64,000 nucleotides of DNA. Source: Holothuria scabra (taxonomy: Eukaryota; Echinodermata; Holothuroidea; Aspidochirotida; Holothuriidae). The stretch covers positions 16,510,001 to 16,574,000 of the forward strand of contig CM074184.1 in the NCBI GenBank assembly GCA_037179385.1. Reading direction: 5' to 3'. Position 1 is the first letter of the stretch; each line of letters begins with the position of its first letter. The translations under genes were made by a program, and so were the position numbers. The notes under the pieces were generated by a model. The model ran no database searches and was not told the DNA's origin. It saw only the letters and a program-made list of their open reading frames with translations. This document shows positions 36,401-51,400 of the stretch, piece after piece.

Positions 36401-39400
36401 GGGAAGAATTATAATTGAAGGGAAGTTTACACTTGTAATGATTTAATTCAAGCATTTTATTCCATTACAAGTTAACTTTGGGAAAACAGGTGTAACCTTT
36501 AATGAGTGGCATACTGGGGGAGGGGGCAGTAAACCATCACCCCATCATGCAGTGGTTACACTTTCTTTTTTGATTAAGAAAATGTGAGGGCAAATTTTAC
36601 TTTAAAAGGTAGCATTTGTGGAACCATGTTGCATGTAAAGGCTAATACATTTCTCAAACTTTTGGAAGGGAGGTGGATAACCAGGGGACCATTCCACAAA
36701 GATTTACGCACAATCTTAAGTTTGATTCACCATACTTAAGCCAACAGTAGATCATACTTAAGATCTTGCGTAACTCTTTGTGGAACGGGCCCCAGATCCC
36801 TTACAGCCCATCCCCAGGCACTTACCATACTGTATGACTCACCAAGAGAGAAATCCTTGGTGTGCCACTTCCTTGTATTTAAAATGCTTATGGAACATTT
36901 GCTGGGTTTTGTATAATTTGGTGTAATACTATCAGAAATATTTGGTGCCTAGGTAATTTAAATGTATCTACCTCAGACATACATTTTTATTTCGAAAACC
37001 CCCCCCCCCCCTTTCTTTTTCAACATCACAAATTCAAGAAGTAGCAGTGAAATTTAGTGCAGTAATGTTTGCAATAGTTTTGACATCAATGTTTTTGAGG
37101 AGATATAATTTGGATATGTGCATAGTTATTGCCAGTAGTTAAATATGTCTTAAATGTTAAATTAATTTTGTGAAAAGGTTAAGCATTTGTCAATCCCATG
37201 GTATAATATAAAATGTTTTGCCTTGACTGTCTTTTTGCAGAGTATCCATTCCAAGTTCAGTAAGCAATGGCCACATTCCTGAGACAGATGGCACAGAGAG
37301 CCGACGTACCTCCTACATCTCATGTAACGGGGGATCCATGCTCTCCCGACAGCCATCCAAGGTTGATCTCCCAGATACACAGATCGCTAATGATCAGTTA
37401 GATGGGTCAAGCTCATCTCACACTGGGGATGAGGCCTTTGAAGATCCTGATGCCATTGATGAAGCTGTGAGTATACCAGCCCAGTCTTAATTGTTGAATA
37501 TTCATAATGAGCAGTCTGTTGATGGATATTCATATTGAGCTGTCATTACTGTTAATATAGCTTAGCCTGTATAGGAAGTATGATGGAAATTGCCTGATTA
37601 TAAAGCATTTTAAAAAACTGTGTCTCTACAGAAAGCTAGTGTTCATTTTATCTGTTAAGTGTTTTGTTTCAAAAATCTGTGTTACTTTGTGATTTGTGTC
37701 AATTGTCAGTCACCAGTTTTCAGAAATGATGTAGTTTCATATTTGTGGTGTTTTTGTCCTGTGCTGTGATTCTGATAAATAAACATGCTATGCATGTTAG
37801 TATAGTCATAGTTCATTTCATCAAAACCACTTGCATATTAGAGCATGGAAACAAAGAATTTTGTGTTGTAGTCATGTTGTGTGTGTTTCGTTTGTATACT
37901 TCGTGTTTGTCACAGTCAGGAAACAAAAATTTGTCTCATTTTATATTAAAAGAGGACAAGTTCTTCATTCTTGTTATGGTAGGTAAACAATTAATTGCAC
38001 CATCACTGAAAAATAAATAGCAAGGCAAATTTTATTTCATTTGCTTTGTATTACAGTACTTTGATTTTCTTTGGTAGCATGACAAAATTTTTTAACTAAA
38101 GCCATTACACCTCCATCTTGGGGGTAATTTTTAGTGAGGTCAACAAACAATTTATTGGCTGTTTTTAGTTTGCTTTGATTAATATTTAATATTATTAATT
38201 TCTATAATTTATTACAATAAATTTTTGACAGTTGATGTGTTTTGTTTGGCTCACTCTTAATGTTTTTGAAAAACCTGGTGGGGTTACCTTATCACAACTT
38301 CCATTGGCTTGAAGGGAAATATTTTCATAAAAAATATTTTGAATAAAACTGAAGGTTGCATGTACCTTTTTCTTTGTTTTCTTGGGCTAATAATTTGGAA
38401 TTCCACCTCTTTTTTACACCAAAAATGAGCAGTTTTGCCTGCTTTATTTAATTATCACTGCTCGCGCACATAGATGATTGTTTTGACAGCTTATGAGTTT
38501 GATTTATGAGGCATCAGTGGCATGTTTTACCAAAAATGTGTCTTCATAATCCTTTACAGTAATGCTTCTTCATAATGCACCACCTTTTTACAAAGCTGCT
38601 TAAAGCAATTTTCAAATTTTAAATTTGTATTACTTCTATTTTTTTCATGCAATAAGAGCTAAGGTAAATCATTTTTTTTTCCCATCATTACTCATTTTCT
38701 CATTCCATAATTTTTACATCAGAGGTTTACGAGACTCCACAGACGACTTAGAAACTTTGCACAACAAGCAAGGGTAACACTCCTCAAAGCTAGCTACTAC
38801 ATGTATTTGTGTGTGCTGTGATTGAAAGTAGTTAAGTGCTATTAGCTGCAATGTCTTGTTTACTTTTCTTGTGGACAGTATGTAACTCATAAACAGAAAT
38901 GGGCTTTAGTATGTGCCAAAGTAGTTTCCATGAGATTGACATAACTGTTGTAAAGTTAATAGTGAGAATGTGGAATGTTTATCCAAATAAGTCAGAACTG
39001 GCGTCGGTAAATGTTTGTCATGATAATACTCAAATATTTCTGAGCAGATGAGTAAACTGAGATCCAATACATGTTATCTTAAGTATTATGGAAAATTCAT
39101 AAAATAAATTGAAATGAATGTATTTTTGCAATATCCAAAACAGAAGTAATTTTGTGATCCAAATTTATTTCTTGCTTGATTTTCAAAGTTGGCAACATAG
39201 GTTAGATATTTTATATTATCCTTCTCTTCCTCTGTGTAGTAGTTCAAGCTTCGGGAGTGACACATTTTGGGTTATTGAATGCTGTTTAAATACCTAGAAG
39301 ATAACATGAATTTGGTTCACTGATGCATTTGATGGCATACAGTAGAATTATTATAAAGAACTATGTACATTAATGAAATAGTCATGGCTATCATTTGAAC

Positions 39401-42400
39401 CTGTTTGTTTGAATGTGGGAGCACAATTTGGAACCATGAATGCTCAAATAAGTGCCAGGGGGGATATCCTTTCAGTCAATCCTGTGTTATAAAAATACAA
39501 GTTGAAACCATGAATTTTGATGTAGTAGCAATGGGCTACCCTTTGAGGGAATTCTGGTTTAAAGAGATACTTGATGAATCCTTGAATAATTTAAAGTGAG
39601 CATGACACGGCCAAAGTAAGTTTCTCGGTAAATTTTCATTGGGTACACCTTGACATAAAGTGAATGTTTTCCCTACTAAATTATGTCCATAAATACCGAA
39701 ATATTACATTGTGAATTCCCAATTACAGGCCAGGCTCAGCCAATTCAAAATCCAAAAGCAAAAAACTATGTGAGCATGTCTCAAGATGGTGACGTAATTG
39801 GAGGCGCGGTTAGCAACACTGTACCAGGGAGCTCACAATCAGTCATGTGCATGCCTGCATGGTAACGCGTGTTAGCGAGTGCATCATAGCAAACACCGGT
39901 TTCTGAGATGGTTGAATTATACTTTTTTATGTTATGAAAGTGACTTAAGTCTATAGCTTTCACCTTGAATGAATTGTCCTTCAGTACCATAAATTAAAAT
40001 CAGCTCTTCAATTAAATGTTCTAACAAACATCTAGAACCTGCTGGACCAAAATTTGCAAGTTACATCTGGAGTGTATTTTCCAATGTCTTTTGGATTTTT
40101 CATGCAATTAGAAATTTGACTGCATAAAGAAATAGTTTGCAATGATTAAAAGTATTCTTAGCTTCTAATAGTTCCACATTTAGTCTCCCTTCAAACAGGC
40201 ATCATGTGTATTCCTCAATAGCCAAGCATTTTTTCATTTCAGTTTTTAAAATTTACTTTACTGGGATGGAAATTTATGTCATGAAACACACTTTGTTTGC
40301 GCCATTGAAAAAAATACTACAACTGGCACATCACATTGCTAATAGTCTGTTTCCATGGTAACATTAATCTTTACTGCTGCCAGTATATTCTTTGTCAGTG
40401 CGCATGCAATAAACTCACAGAGTTCCTCTGCTACAATTTCATAGTCCTGAGCAACTCTATTCATATTCTCTATGCATTGGTCTTTTCAACAATATGTCAA
40501 TACATTCATGTCTTTTCTTGCTACACTTGTCTGAATATTTCTTTCTAGAATTAAGATAAACAGTCTCCTCAGTTTTAGGATGAGAAGAAAAGATCAAAAT
40601 TGAGCTCTCAAGATTGACTCCTAGCTATGTTTAGGCTTGGGCAAATAATTCTTGTGGCTTTGAATTATCCGTTTTTTCCGTAAATTGATGACCAAAGGAA
40701 AGCACATGATAATACTGTGTATCTTATTTCATTGAAGCTCTTGTAGTTATTCAAAAACAAAAAAAAGAATCAAGGTGACAGGTGTATATTTGTAGGGGAA
40801 CCGCGGGCATTTTACGTCAGTACCTATATCACGTTGTCATACCATTTACAAAACGGTGAATTTAAATCAATTGACATCCAAAACAGAAAGATTGAAATAT
40901 CTGATTGCTTTATGGTATTTGCAAAATTATTGCTGCTGGGCTTAGGTAGGTGGAGACTTAAAAGTGGAGTAGCCGTACTTGCTGGATAATTTTATTTTTA
41001 TAAATTCTTGATCATGGCTTAGGAGAGCATGTTGTACAATGTCTTTTTCCGTGATATCAGTGGTTGGGAGATACAAAAAATTGTTTATAGTCGTAAAAGC
41101 AGTAACAGGTGTTGGCAGTTCAGTGCCATGTCAATTGATTCATTGCATATTCTATGAAATGGCTGGTAGGGATGTGAGCGATTGTAAAAGAACATTTTTC
41201 ACTAAAGAGTAAGAATAGCATAGTCTTTGTTTAAACTATTTGCACTGTGTATCATATTGTCATGTCTTTAATTAGTCATTTCATACTAAATCAAGCCTTC
41301 TAGCTCTTCCTTTTGTTTTTCGAACTGTAACTGTATTCTAGTCTTTCACCATGTGACAACACTGCTTAACTTTCACCAAACTTCTATCACGCATTGCACA
41401 ATATAGTATCATGTGAGCGTAGCATCGTAGTATTTATATATACAGTAGTGAGTGAATATAGCATGAATAGTACCAATGTTAGAAAAAATGTTTAACATGT
41501 AATTTCTCAACAGGGAAGTCATTATAGTTTACACATTTGAAAACATCAGTTATGTTTTATTTCTTACAGGTTTTTTTCTTTACTTTTTATTTTTATTTTG
41601 ACTTGTGATATACTCCAATACCATCTTAGGACTATGTAATAAAATAACACTTGATGGTGCCTCCCAGGTTTCTTGTACATAATGAAGCATTCCTTCTTAC
41701 TTTTGGTTACATCAGCTTTCTCTGCCTGATTAGCTCTTATTGCTTCACAGAAGAAATGAAGCTCACTACAACCACACTTGATATAGTCAAGTTTCACATC
41801 TGATAAGTTGATTGACAGTAACAGATATGTTAAAGTACACAAAAAGTTGTGTGACATTTGGGTTAGCTAACAGGCCAATCAAATATGTGTTAATTACTTT
41901 TTATGCAGTATGAACACAATGAAAGCATAGCTCATTTAAGGGCACCGATGATTATGTAACAAACTCAGATACCAGTTACACCCCACACTTCCTTTGATCT
42001 ACTGGGGTGTCTGTGCTGCTTTTTCAAGAAGCAACGTGACGGCATGTATTAATTCTGAATCATGCGATACATATAATGTTTTACTGCCTTCAGAGGTAGT
42101 GTGACTTGTCAGCAAAAAGCCTTGACTTTTCTTGGCAGTTTACACAATTAAGCTTTCCCAAGGAAAAAATCTGTTGGAAGTATGTCAGGATCTTTTATGG
42201 TTCTGTAGATATACCTCTTCAATTTTTTTAATGTTTCTGTAGCAACCTGTTGTTTAGGGTAAAAATAACAATGTGGAGCATTGCACAGTGTTGGCAGTTC
42301 TTTTGTTACATCCATATTATCTCTTGATTACTCATCAAGTATATATGGTGTGGTAATTGATACTGATGATTTTCAAAGACACTAGTGGAACTTTCAAAAT

Positions 42401-45400
42401 AAAGCCCTCAGGACATACTAACATTTCAATTGTCCTTGCAATGAAGATTGCAAGAATAAAGAATAACATTAGCCACATAAGGCATTTACCTTGCAAGACG
42501 CTGCAAGATTTGCATATTTAGCCAATGTTTATGTATCGTTAAGTGCAAATCATAAATCACCCTTTAAAATGGTCAATTTTTTTAAGGATTTTGACTGGAA
42601 TTGCCCCCATTTTCTTAGTTTTTAATGCCTTTCACATCACCTATCAACTTTGTAATTTCGATGTCAAACAGACTCTAACAAGCAAAACTGCCATTGAGTA
42701 CCAAGTTTAAATTCGGGCTTTTCTGAAACTAAATGATCTGCTCAGTCAATTCAATTTGCAAATTTGATCACAGATGTACATGTGCATCTGACGGAGCATG
42801 CAGTCTATCCATGACTTTGATAAGGACTTCTGCTGCTGTTTTTGAATAAAAAATAAAAAATGCCTCCTCTCCCTTTTTTTTCCTGAAAATCCTTTTAAAA
42901 GTATGTATAGAAGGATGCAAAAGCAATGCACATTCATCTCCTCTCATCATGATTTGTAAATAAACGAAAGAGATTTCTGTTTTTTTCAAGAAAATGACTA
43001 GTTAATGATACTCTGTCTTGCAAACACTCCAATTCAACTGTACTTCATACATAATGCATTCATGTAGTGTGACTCTTGCTTGGAACCCTGTGGTTATACT
43101 GAAATCATAAAACAGATAATATCCAACTAAATCAATGATCTTCTTTCATTAGTGTTTAGAAGATGAAGAAAACTTCCTCTTTCCGGATTTAAGATATTGT
43201 ATAAGAGTAGGGATCCTGCTGTTCAGTAAATGTTAGCAGGTGTCACATAAAGAAGAAATTTTAATGAAAATCTTTGAGACAAAGTAATAGCTGAATAGCT
43301 GAATAGGTTATGTTTGTATACAAATCAATGTGCTAGTCTGACATACAGAAAAACAGGTCATTGTTGGACCCCACCCAAATAAAAAAAAAAAAAAAACTGA
43401 ATTGGAATGGATATTAGGGTGATGAAGAAATATCAAGCTGTTGAAAAAAAATCCTTAAAGAAATATTTTGTTTTCATATCCCAAAAATTTTAATGAGTGA
43501 TGAAAGGTGTAATCACTGTTTATATGGTATTGTATCCTATGCCCATATGCAGGTATAGCTTATTATTACCTGAATATCAGTAGGGCCTCTTCCCAATGAA
43601 TGGATAGCCTTTGAAAGGAGTCTTGGGGAAGATTGATGTTTATTGGAATTGTCATCTTTCAGACAAATCCCTTGTGGAACATATTTTTTTCATTTATATT
43701 TATATTTTATTTATTGTATGCAACGGTCTACCAGTTATTGGTTGCATCTCCATGCTGGTACAATTTTATTACATTTCCCAGCTGAAAATTCCCTTTGGAA
43801 CCCTTTGAGGTAATACACTTTGAACCCAAAGGGTTTCAAATGGTACCCTTTAGAAAAACCCTTTGCATTCAAAGGGTTCCCTTTGGTTGTTGATGGAAAT
43901 TGGACAAATCTCAAAAGGATTTATAAAATTACCCTTTGCATAAACCAAACCCTTTTGAAAACTCTAAAGAACCATTTGGAACCCATTGAAAACCCTTTGG
44001 TGATTGGAATTTGGACAAAGGGTCTCTAAGGGAATCTTCTGCTGGGTTAGAGAAAGAGTGTAAATGATCTGGGCGAGACTTGACAAAGCTTGTAAGTTTT
44101 TAATTGCAGGAAAAATCAAGCTTAGCCTCTTTTATATGGTGGCCTTGAAGAATACTAGTGGTTGAGTCATTAATTTAGTTAGTAAGACTTCCTCATGTCT
44201 TGTAATACATCCATTGTATTCCTATGCCGGGGGGGGGGGGCGCATTGAGGGGGTAACTATATTTGAAAGAAAATGAGAAAAGAGAAGGGAAAGGAGCACT
44301 CACCTCATGCTTTACCCCCCCCCCCAAAAAAAACCCCAAAAAATACCCTGGCACCACCCCTTTCCCTATTTTCATAGATCACAAGGTTGTTTATGACTAT
44401 TTGGTCCATTTTCTGAAAGAATAGAAAGTTATTGAGTAAAATTCTTCCGTTTTTATCTGATCTTAGTTAATTAGAGATTAGGAGTTTTCCCGTTTAGGAA
44501 ATAGTATTTGATGTTTTGGTGCTTCACTATATCAGTGAAAGTGTTTGCAAAGTGACATTACAAAACAGAATTTGGCACTTAGAAAACCAAGAATTCTTGT
44601 CACTAGAGTTAATGTTCAGTTGACTCACAGAGTTTATACATCTTTACATTCTTTTTACTTTGAAGTAAGAGACCATCTTTTATGTGTGTGATTTATTTGT
44701 CTTCCAAAACTCTGCTGTCTTGTTCATCATAAATCCTCATTAGTTCTTTATTTTCTTTTCTATTAGCGGTAGACTTTCTTTTAAATTTTATTACTTTCTC
44801 TTACCTTTTTGCACCTCATATTTCACTGCATGATGACATACAGCTCATCAAATGGCTGATGAATGTTCAATCCCAGCATGCACAGCGTAATCATGTATTC
44901 CACAATACCATGCACTCAACAAGCTGTGAAACTGAAAATCGGGCCCATTTTGGAGACATTATATGTGAAGATGGATGTCAGTGCTGTGGGGTAATGCAAT
45001 GTAAACAAATCATTTTAATGCACCAGGGACTTTTTAAGAATAAAGTTAAACTTATTGTTTTACAGTGGAAAGTATTTGGAACTTTTATGAATAAATAAAA
45101 CAATTAATTAGTGGAAAACTTGATCACCAAAATTTCAATTATAAGACCACTATATGGGCCAAATCAAATTATCTTTATTCAATTTCAGTACACAAATCCC
45201 TCTTGGGGAATTTGAAATCCCTCTTGGGGAATTTGAAAAACATAACTGGATTGTCAATTTTTCTCAAGCACAACAATTAAAAATTTTCCGTGGTCTTAAA
45301 AAGCCTGATCAAAATGTTCGATTTCAAACTTTGGAACTCACACTTGGTTCGTAATCTAGTGTTTTGAATTGAGCCAGTACAGTGGCAATCTTTTGAAACC

Positions 45401-48400
45401 AGTTAATTTTAGCATAATATCTCAATTGAGTTACAATTGTTGACACAGTTCATATTAACAAGATTGCCTGTAAAATCCAGGATGGCACTCTGGAAATATT
45501 GATTCTGTTCAAGAGCTAGGAAAATATTCCAATACAACCACTTTGAATTTGCAAATTCAGGACTTTCTGATCATTGCTATTTTCAGTAAACATTTAAAAC
45601 TTCAAGATAAGTGGTTATACTAACAGCAATTTTTCACTACGTATCTGTTATATAAATTCAAATCATCAGTAATTATTCAATATGTAGAAACTGTACTTCT
45701 TCTGATTTAACCACAATTTCAAGTTAAAAATGTAAACTAGAGAAATCTAATCTTCCCTTCCCTTGTAATTTATTAAATCACGAAACCTAGACAATATTTA
45801 AAATTGAAACAAGACATGAATGCTCTGTTTTTCTTTTGAAAATTTTAAATTTTTGAAAGTAATTTCTTTCCGTCTTCTGTGTTATTTGTTGTTTTTTGTT
45901 ACCCCTTCAAACAATGCTATTTAAGGAATGAAATATTAACCAATACAAACAAATACCAGGTCTTTATAAAAATGTTGTTGTATCCTTTCCTTCAGTTGTG
46001 TGATTAATTTTTGTAATGTTAAAATTTAACAAGTAGTTGATAGTATATCCCTTTTCACCCTGTTCCTTCACATTTCTTGTTTGCAGATGACTATATTAAA
46101 AGCATCCACCTCATTTGAATGTCACTCTCATTTGCATATTTTCTTGTTTTGCATGTCATCCATCCTTTTGTGCCATGTGTGTTTGATAATCAACTCTGTG
46201 TAACTTTCCGTGGTGAGTTCATGCATATTAACATCTTATGGTTATTCATTAAGACACCATCATTGTTCTTTCTGTTTTCATGAAATGTTTACGTTACCAC
46301 TTAGTGTTTGTAGAAAATTATGTGACTGCTTATGAGAGCCAACAAGTTGATGATAGCCATTTGAAATCTTAAATTGTTTATACTGAATTATCTTAAAATA
46401 TTTTCTCTTTCTGGATGATTACATCTTTAAACATTGCCTTGCTTGTGTAATTAAAGCAGTTTCAAAAGAACCAAGCTTAAACAAATGATGTTAGGGTCAT
46501 CGAGTGGCAGAGTGGTCTGTTCCAGCTGCTCTGTACCAACGTGTTCTACATGTAGGTGCAAATCCCACTCAATTTATGTGGGTTGTCTCCAGATACTTCC
46601 ACATTTTCTCCGACTTGGCATAGGCTTGCCACTAAAATTTTTTGCCCTGCCTGCGAAGCTGGATGTGCACCAGACTAAAGTGCCGTCAGGTGGTCAAGAT
46701 TACCAGCAGACTTTGTTTAATTTTTTTTTGTTGCAAATTATGTTTTAACTATTGAACCTTACACATCTTCAATAGTTAAAGGCTTTGTGAGTATTTTTGT
46801 CCTTACCATTCTTTCGTTGTTTCTCTTTTTCTTTTTTTTTTTACTTTTTCCTTATATTTTGTTGGCATCTTATATGTAGCAAATCTGGATAAGAGTTCCT
46901 CATTCAGTTGCCAATCTTCAATCAAGATGCTTCAAAGAAATGTCAGTATCTACATTTTTCATACAAAAGCAGTTTTTTGGATTGAAAAATGCAGAGGGAA
47001 TAGCAAAACTTGTTAATTAAGAATTCTGATTCACAGTAGGATGGCACATATCATTTACTTAAAACTTTCCTGTAGTATACAGAATTGATTTGTTCAAAAT
47101 GGCTAAGTATTTCTAAAATTCTTGAATAATTCTTATCTTTGACATCAAAGCATGAGTAGAGCCCGGGTATGGATAAATGTACTGCTCTAGTACCTAGCAT
47201 TTTAGAAAACTAGGTGGCAAAAGGTTGATAATGATAATTTCAAAATATGTCGTGCAAACTTGATTGGGAAAATTGGAACAATTTTAGGTGTTAACAGGTG
47301 TCTTGTTTTCTGGAACTTCATGCTTCTCCAGTTCCCCCCCCCCCCCCCCCCTTGCTCATGCAAAGGGAAAGGAATCAAAGGGGGAAATTTCTCACTGTGC
47401 CATCCTGGTTCATCCGTTCTGTGAATAAGTAGTCCACTAAACATGTAATTTGTAAAGATATTATTACCCAATAAATATGCTAACAATTATTGTCAATAAA
47501 GTTATAAGTATCCTTACAAGAAATAAACATGAAGAAGGTCAACATAAAGATATAGTTGACCCCCCTTCCATTCTTTCATGCAGTAACATTTGCTGTTATT
47601 ATCTGTCCAATGAAAAAGAATGAAAAAACCTTCTCAGAAAAGAAGAGATTCTAATATTTCTTAATTTGAGATTCTGCAAAAATAATTTCAGAGCCTATTT
47701 TCTGTGAGTTTGATGGAGTACAAAGTTGATTACTGAATATGCTTTTAGCCAGCATGAAATATTTTAAGTAGTAATTTTTCCATAAGAACTAAAGTAATTT
47801 AACTTTTGCTTAATACAATGCCCTCGGCGGCCAAAAAATTCAGTTGTTTGCTTCCTTTGGCTCTTCTTGGCCCCCTTTTGACCCCCTACCTTGGTTATGG
47901 GGTAAAGGAGCTTCTCGAGTTGCCCAAGTTTTGTAGACATTCAGCACGAAGGAAACCTTATCAGTTGGTTATCACTACACCCCAAACAGCATTATGAATG
48001 ACTTGTTTTTCATAAAGTGTCATTTATTACTACTGAGATGTTTAACAGCAAGTGATACATCACTTGTACATATCAAATATTTCCAGTACTAGCATAGTTA
48101 TACATTCATTTTTGTCTGCTAATATTCTTTGCTATACAGTGAACATGTCACTCAAGGGTCCATAGGCCAAATGCAGCACCACCTCTCCAACTCTGTCCTC
48201 TCATCTGCAGAGCTAGTTGGTGTCTTTTAATTCAGTCTCTTAAACAGACAAGCTTCCAATACACTGTTGACCACAGCTTCACTATCAACAAGTTGCCATA
48301 ACTGCTAGTTCGAAATATCTCTCCCGAGTCTGTTATTCAGAGTTATGGACTTGAAAGGAGTATTGTGAGAGGATGATGCATAAAACTGATTAAAAAAAAT

Positions 48401-51400
48401 AATGTGAGAAGCTGCACAGACAGATAGAGGCTGGGTATTCCAGTTTACAGAAGGTGCAGAATTCTTATAATGGGGATATACTTTGAGCATCATGAAGGAT
48501 TCCAAATTCTGTAATTCACTTTGATGAAATGTCTTTTAACAATGACACACAAATTTTCTCAAAACTTGTTAAGTTGAAAGTAATGGTAATTAGATTTTAC
48601 TGTTATCGCACTTTTGAAGAATGATTTTTGTTCTTCACCATTTTTCTCTGAGACGAGTGAAAGAAAACTGTTATCTTGAGTATACAGCTGGAATTATTTG
48701 TCTCTTGTTGGCAGAAAATATCAAAAGGCACGTGCTCTTACATGCACATGCCCCAAATTTAAAATCTAATTACATAACTGATTTACTCAAGAGGCTGAAG
48801 TTTATACTTTCAGAGATTACCCATTCAGCTAAAAAATAGAACAGGACAGAACAGAAAATGTATAAAGCACTGTTTTTGTAGCATACAACTGTTTACTGAA
48901 AATTACACAAATGTGCATGTCACTATTGTACAGACTTTTGTATTGCCTACTAAGGACTTGAGGGCAATGTTTCTGTAGCATTTGTTTGAATTATATACAT
49001 ATTTTTTAGAATATTTGAACTGATTTCAGATGAGGTAAATTTTGGTGTCATTTTTTTTTGCTTTGGCTTAATTTTATTGAATGGTGAAGGATAAAGAAGC
49101 ATCAGGATTTTTCTACTTTAATGGTTGTAATTTAAAGTGTACCTCAAGTAATAAAAATAAAAATACCTTTTTAACAGCACGAAAAGTGAACTCTAACTGT
49201 CCAACTCTTGATAGGACATTCTTGATGGGAGATATAAATTGTTGAAGTTTATTAACTCAAACTGAAATGGTACATTGTGCAATAATTTGTGATGTTGCTG
49301 TGCAAGCAAACAGGAAGTGTCCAAGGTCATAAAAACATTCTAATTTTTAAAGGGAAACAAAGGAGTTAATGTGAAATGTACCACAGGAAAGTCTGAGATT
49401 ATTGCACGATGGAATAATTTGCTCTAAGTGAATTAATTGTATTAAGATTTTCTATCTTGACTCAAGAATGTCCTATGTAGATGGGAATTGGACTGTAAGA
49501 TTTCATTTTTCATGCTGTTTAAATATATGTTTTTGATTTTTTTGACTTCAGGTACACTTTAAAATATTTGTAATCTTAGGTGATTTTCCATATCTTTCAC
49601 ACGTCCTAAATAACAACCTACAGGTCTATATAGACGAATCTGAACAGCAAGTGAATGCCCCCATAAGTGGGGTCCTTCAGCCTTAATAAAACATTTCTAT
49701 TTTGTTGTCTATTTTACCATAATTCTGAACTATCATATTCTGTGAAATTGAGGGAATTAAGAAATATTTTAGTGTGCAGCTTTATACCATACAGTGAAGA
49801 AAAGCATTTGAAAGATAAAAGGTAATGGACCCCAGTTATGTCTCACAAAATCAGCCGATCACTTGACCATTTGGATTTGTCTAGTTAAACTTTATTTGAG
49901 TGGATGATGAATGTAAGAATGTAAAGAGTATTAGACATGACCCTGTTTAAGAGGTCAATCTTTAACAATCCTGTGAGTATACCTTTTATGTTACTGTCAG
50001 TCATGTGTTTACTAATAGACCTTCTTCATATTATGTCACAATGTCATTTAGGCCCCCATTTAGAGGAATTCAAACCAATATCAAATGCAGACATCTGATT
50101 GGGTAAATAATGAGATACATCGTAATTCCTCTACTCATATGGGGAGAATTCTACTGCATGTGGATCAAAGGTCCATATATTTTCCTTGCAAAATTCAGCT
50201 GTGAGACCACATGTTTCATTGTTATTCCTCCTAAATGATGCAAGGGTATCATCAGTGCTTAAGGTCTATTGTTACATGACTGATATATCATACATAATTT
50301 GTGCAAAATTTGTCTGGTGAATTACCATTTGGTGTGTTCAAATTGTTCACTAATTTATGTTATCAGGTAGCATTAACCATCGCGGTAGCACAATATTATT
50401 ATGTAAGTCACTTTCCCCATCTCCCTTTATTATAACTAGTGGTATTAATGGACAGATGTTCGTTATCCCCCATATTTTCGTCCCTGCCTCATATCTCTTG
50501 CCATCATGGTTGCCATGGTTAAGTTGCCATCCGCATATGATAGAAATATTTTGAATGGCAATTATGTATAGGCAGTAAAGTTTTTGCCTTTAATGTTCAT
50601 ATGGCACATTCCAAACTATGGAATGTTTTTCACTATTAATATTTACTTTGAAGTCACACTTTTTTTGTGTAAATAACTTTTAGTCAACCACATTTTGTCC
50701 CACTAACATTCTTCCCATCTCGTTTGTTTCCATTGAAGGACTGTAACCTTACAAAGTGCTGTCCAGAACCCAAAGGTTGTTTCAAGACAAGAATGGAGTA
50801 CTCCCTTTATCTGCTTTCACCCAGAAATAAGTAAGAACTTCTCTTTCATTCAAGGTGACTTGTAATATTAGCATAGTTTTTATAGACATTTGACTTATAA
50901 AAATATAAAAAAAGTCAAATATTGTCAAATTATGTCAAATAATGTTTTAATGTGGAAAGGGCTTTGTCCTCTGTAATACAATAGGCTAACTTGCCCCCAT
51001 ACTCTAAAAACCTGGATTTCAAGGCCTTTTTCAGGGTAATTGCAGGTAGGGTGCCAGGAGACTCTACTGGATGAAGATATAGCCTATGACTACATAAGGG
51101 ATCTTTGTTCTTTTTTATCTCAGTATATCAGTCAATAAGCAGAGTGGTCAGTGGGATATGAGAGCATTGTTCACACTGTTGCTATATGGAGAGCATCAGG
51201 CTAGATTTTGTCATGAAGTCTCAAAACATTCAGCCTACACATATTGGGGACCTGATGTCTATATTTCCTATCTGTGTCTAGAGAAAAGGGTTAAGTCCTG
51301 ACCTAACTTTTATCCTAACACAGACCTCCAAGAAGACCTTTCAGAATAAAATGAAGTTGGAAGTTAGATGTGTAACCTCACATATGAATTAGCTGAGGTT

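Larger units (their letters stand above)
38774..50738. other. CACNA1G-like: Largest intron region of the II-III linker (12 kb)
   Basis: It contains two phase-0 candidate exons (43153-43206, 44844-44990), a MITE (43777-44046), a duplication (45194-45235), a tRNA-Ser-like SINE (46491-46705) and a MITE B copy (49631-49883). C/G homopolymers occur near 44228-44242, 44314-44325 and 47335-47352. Remaining sequence is AT-rich with nothing further supportable. Confidence 0.6.

Noticed and set aside
47806..47997. 63-codon ORF with a hydrophobic start ([11 protein letters not shown])
   Set aside because: Could pass for a signal peptide, but there is no homologue I recognise, no splice context in the channel frame, and it is short enough to be chance.
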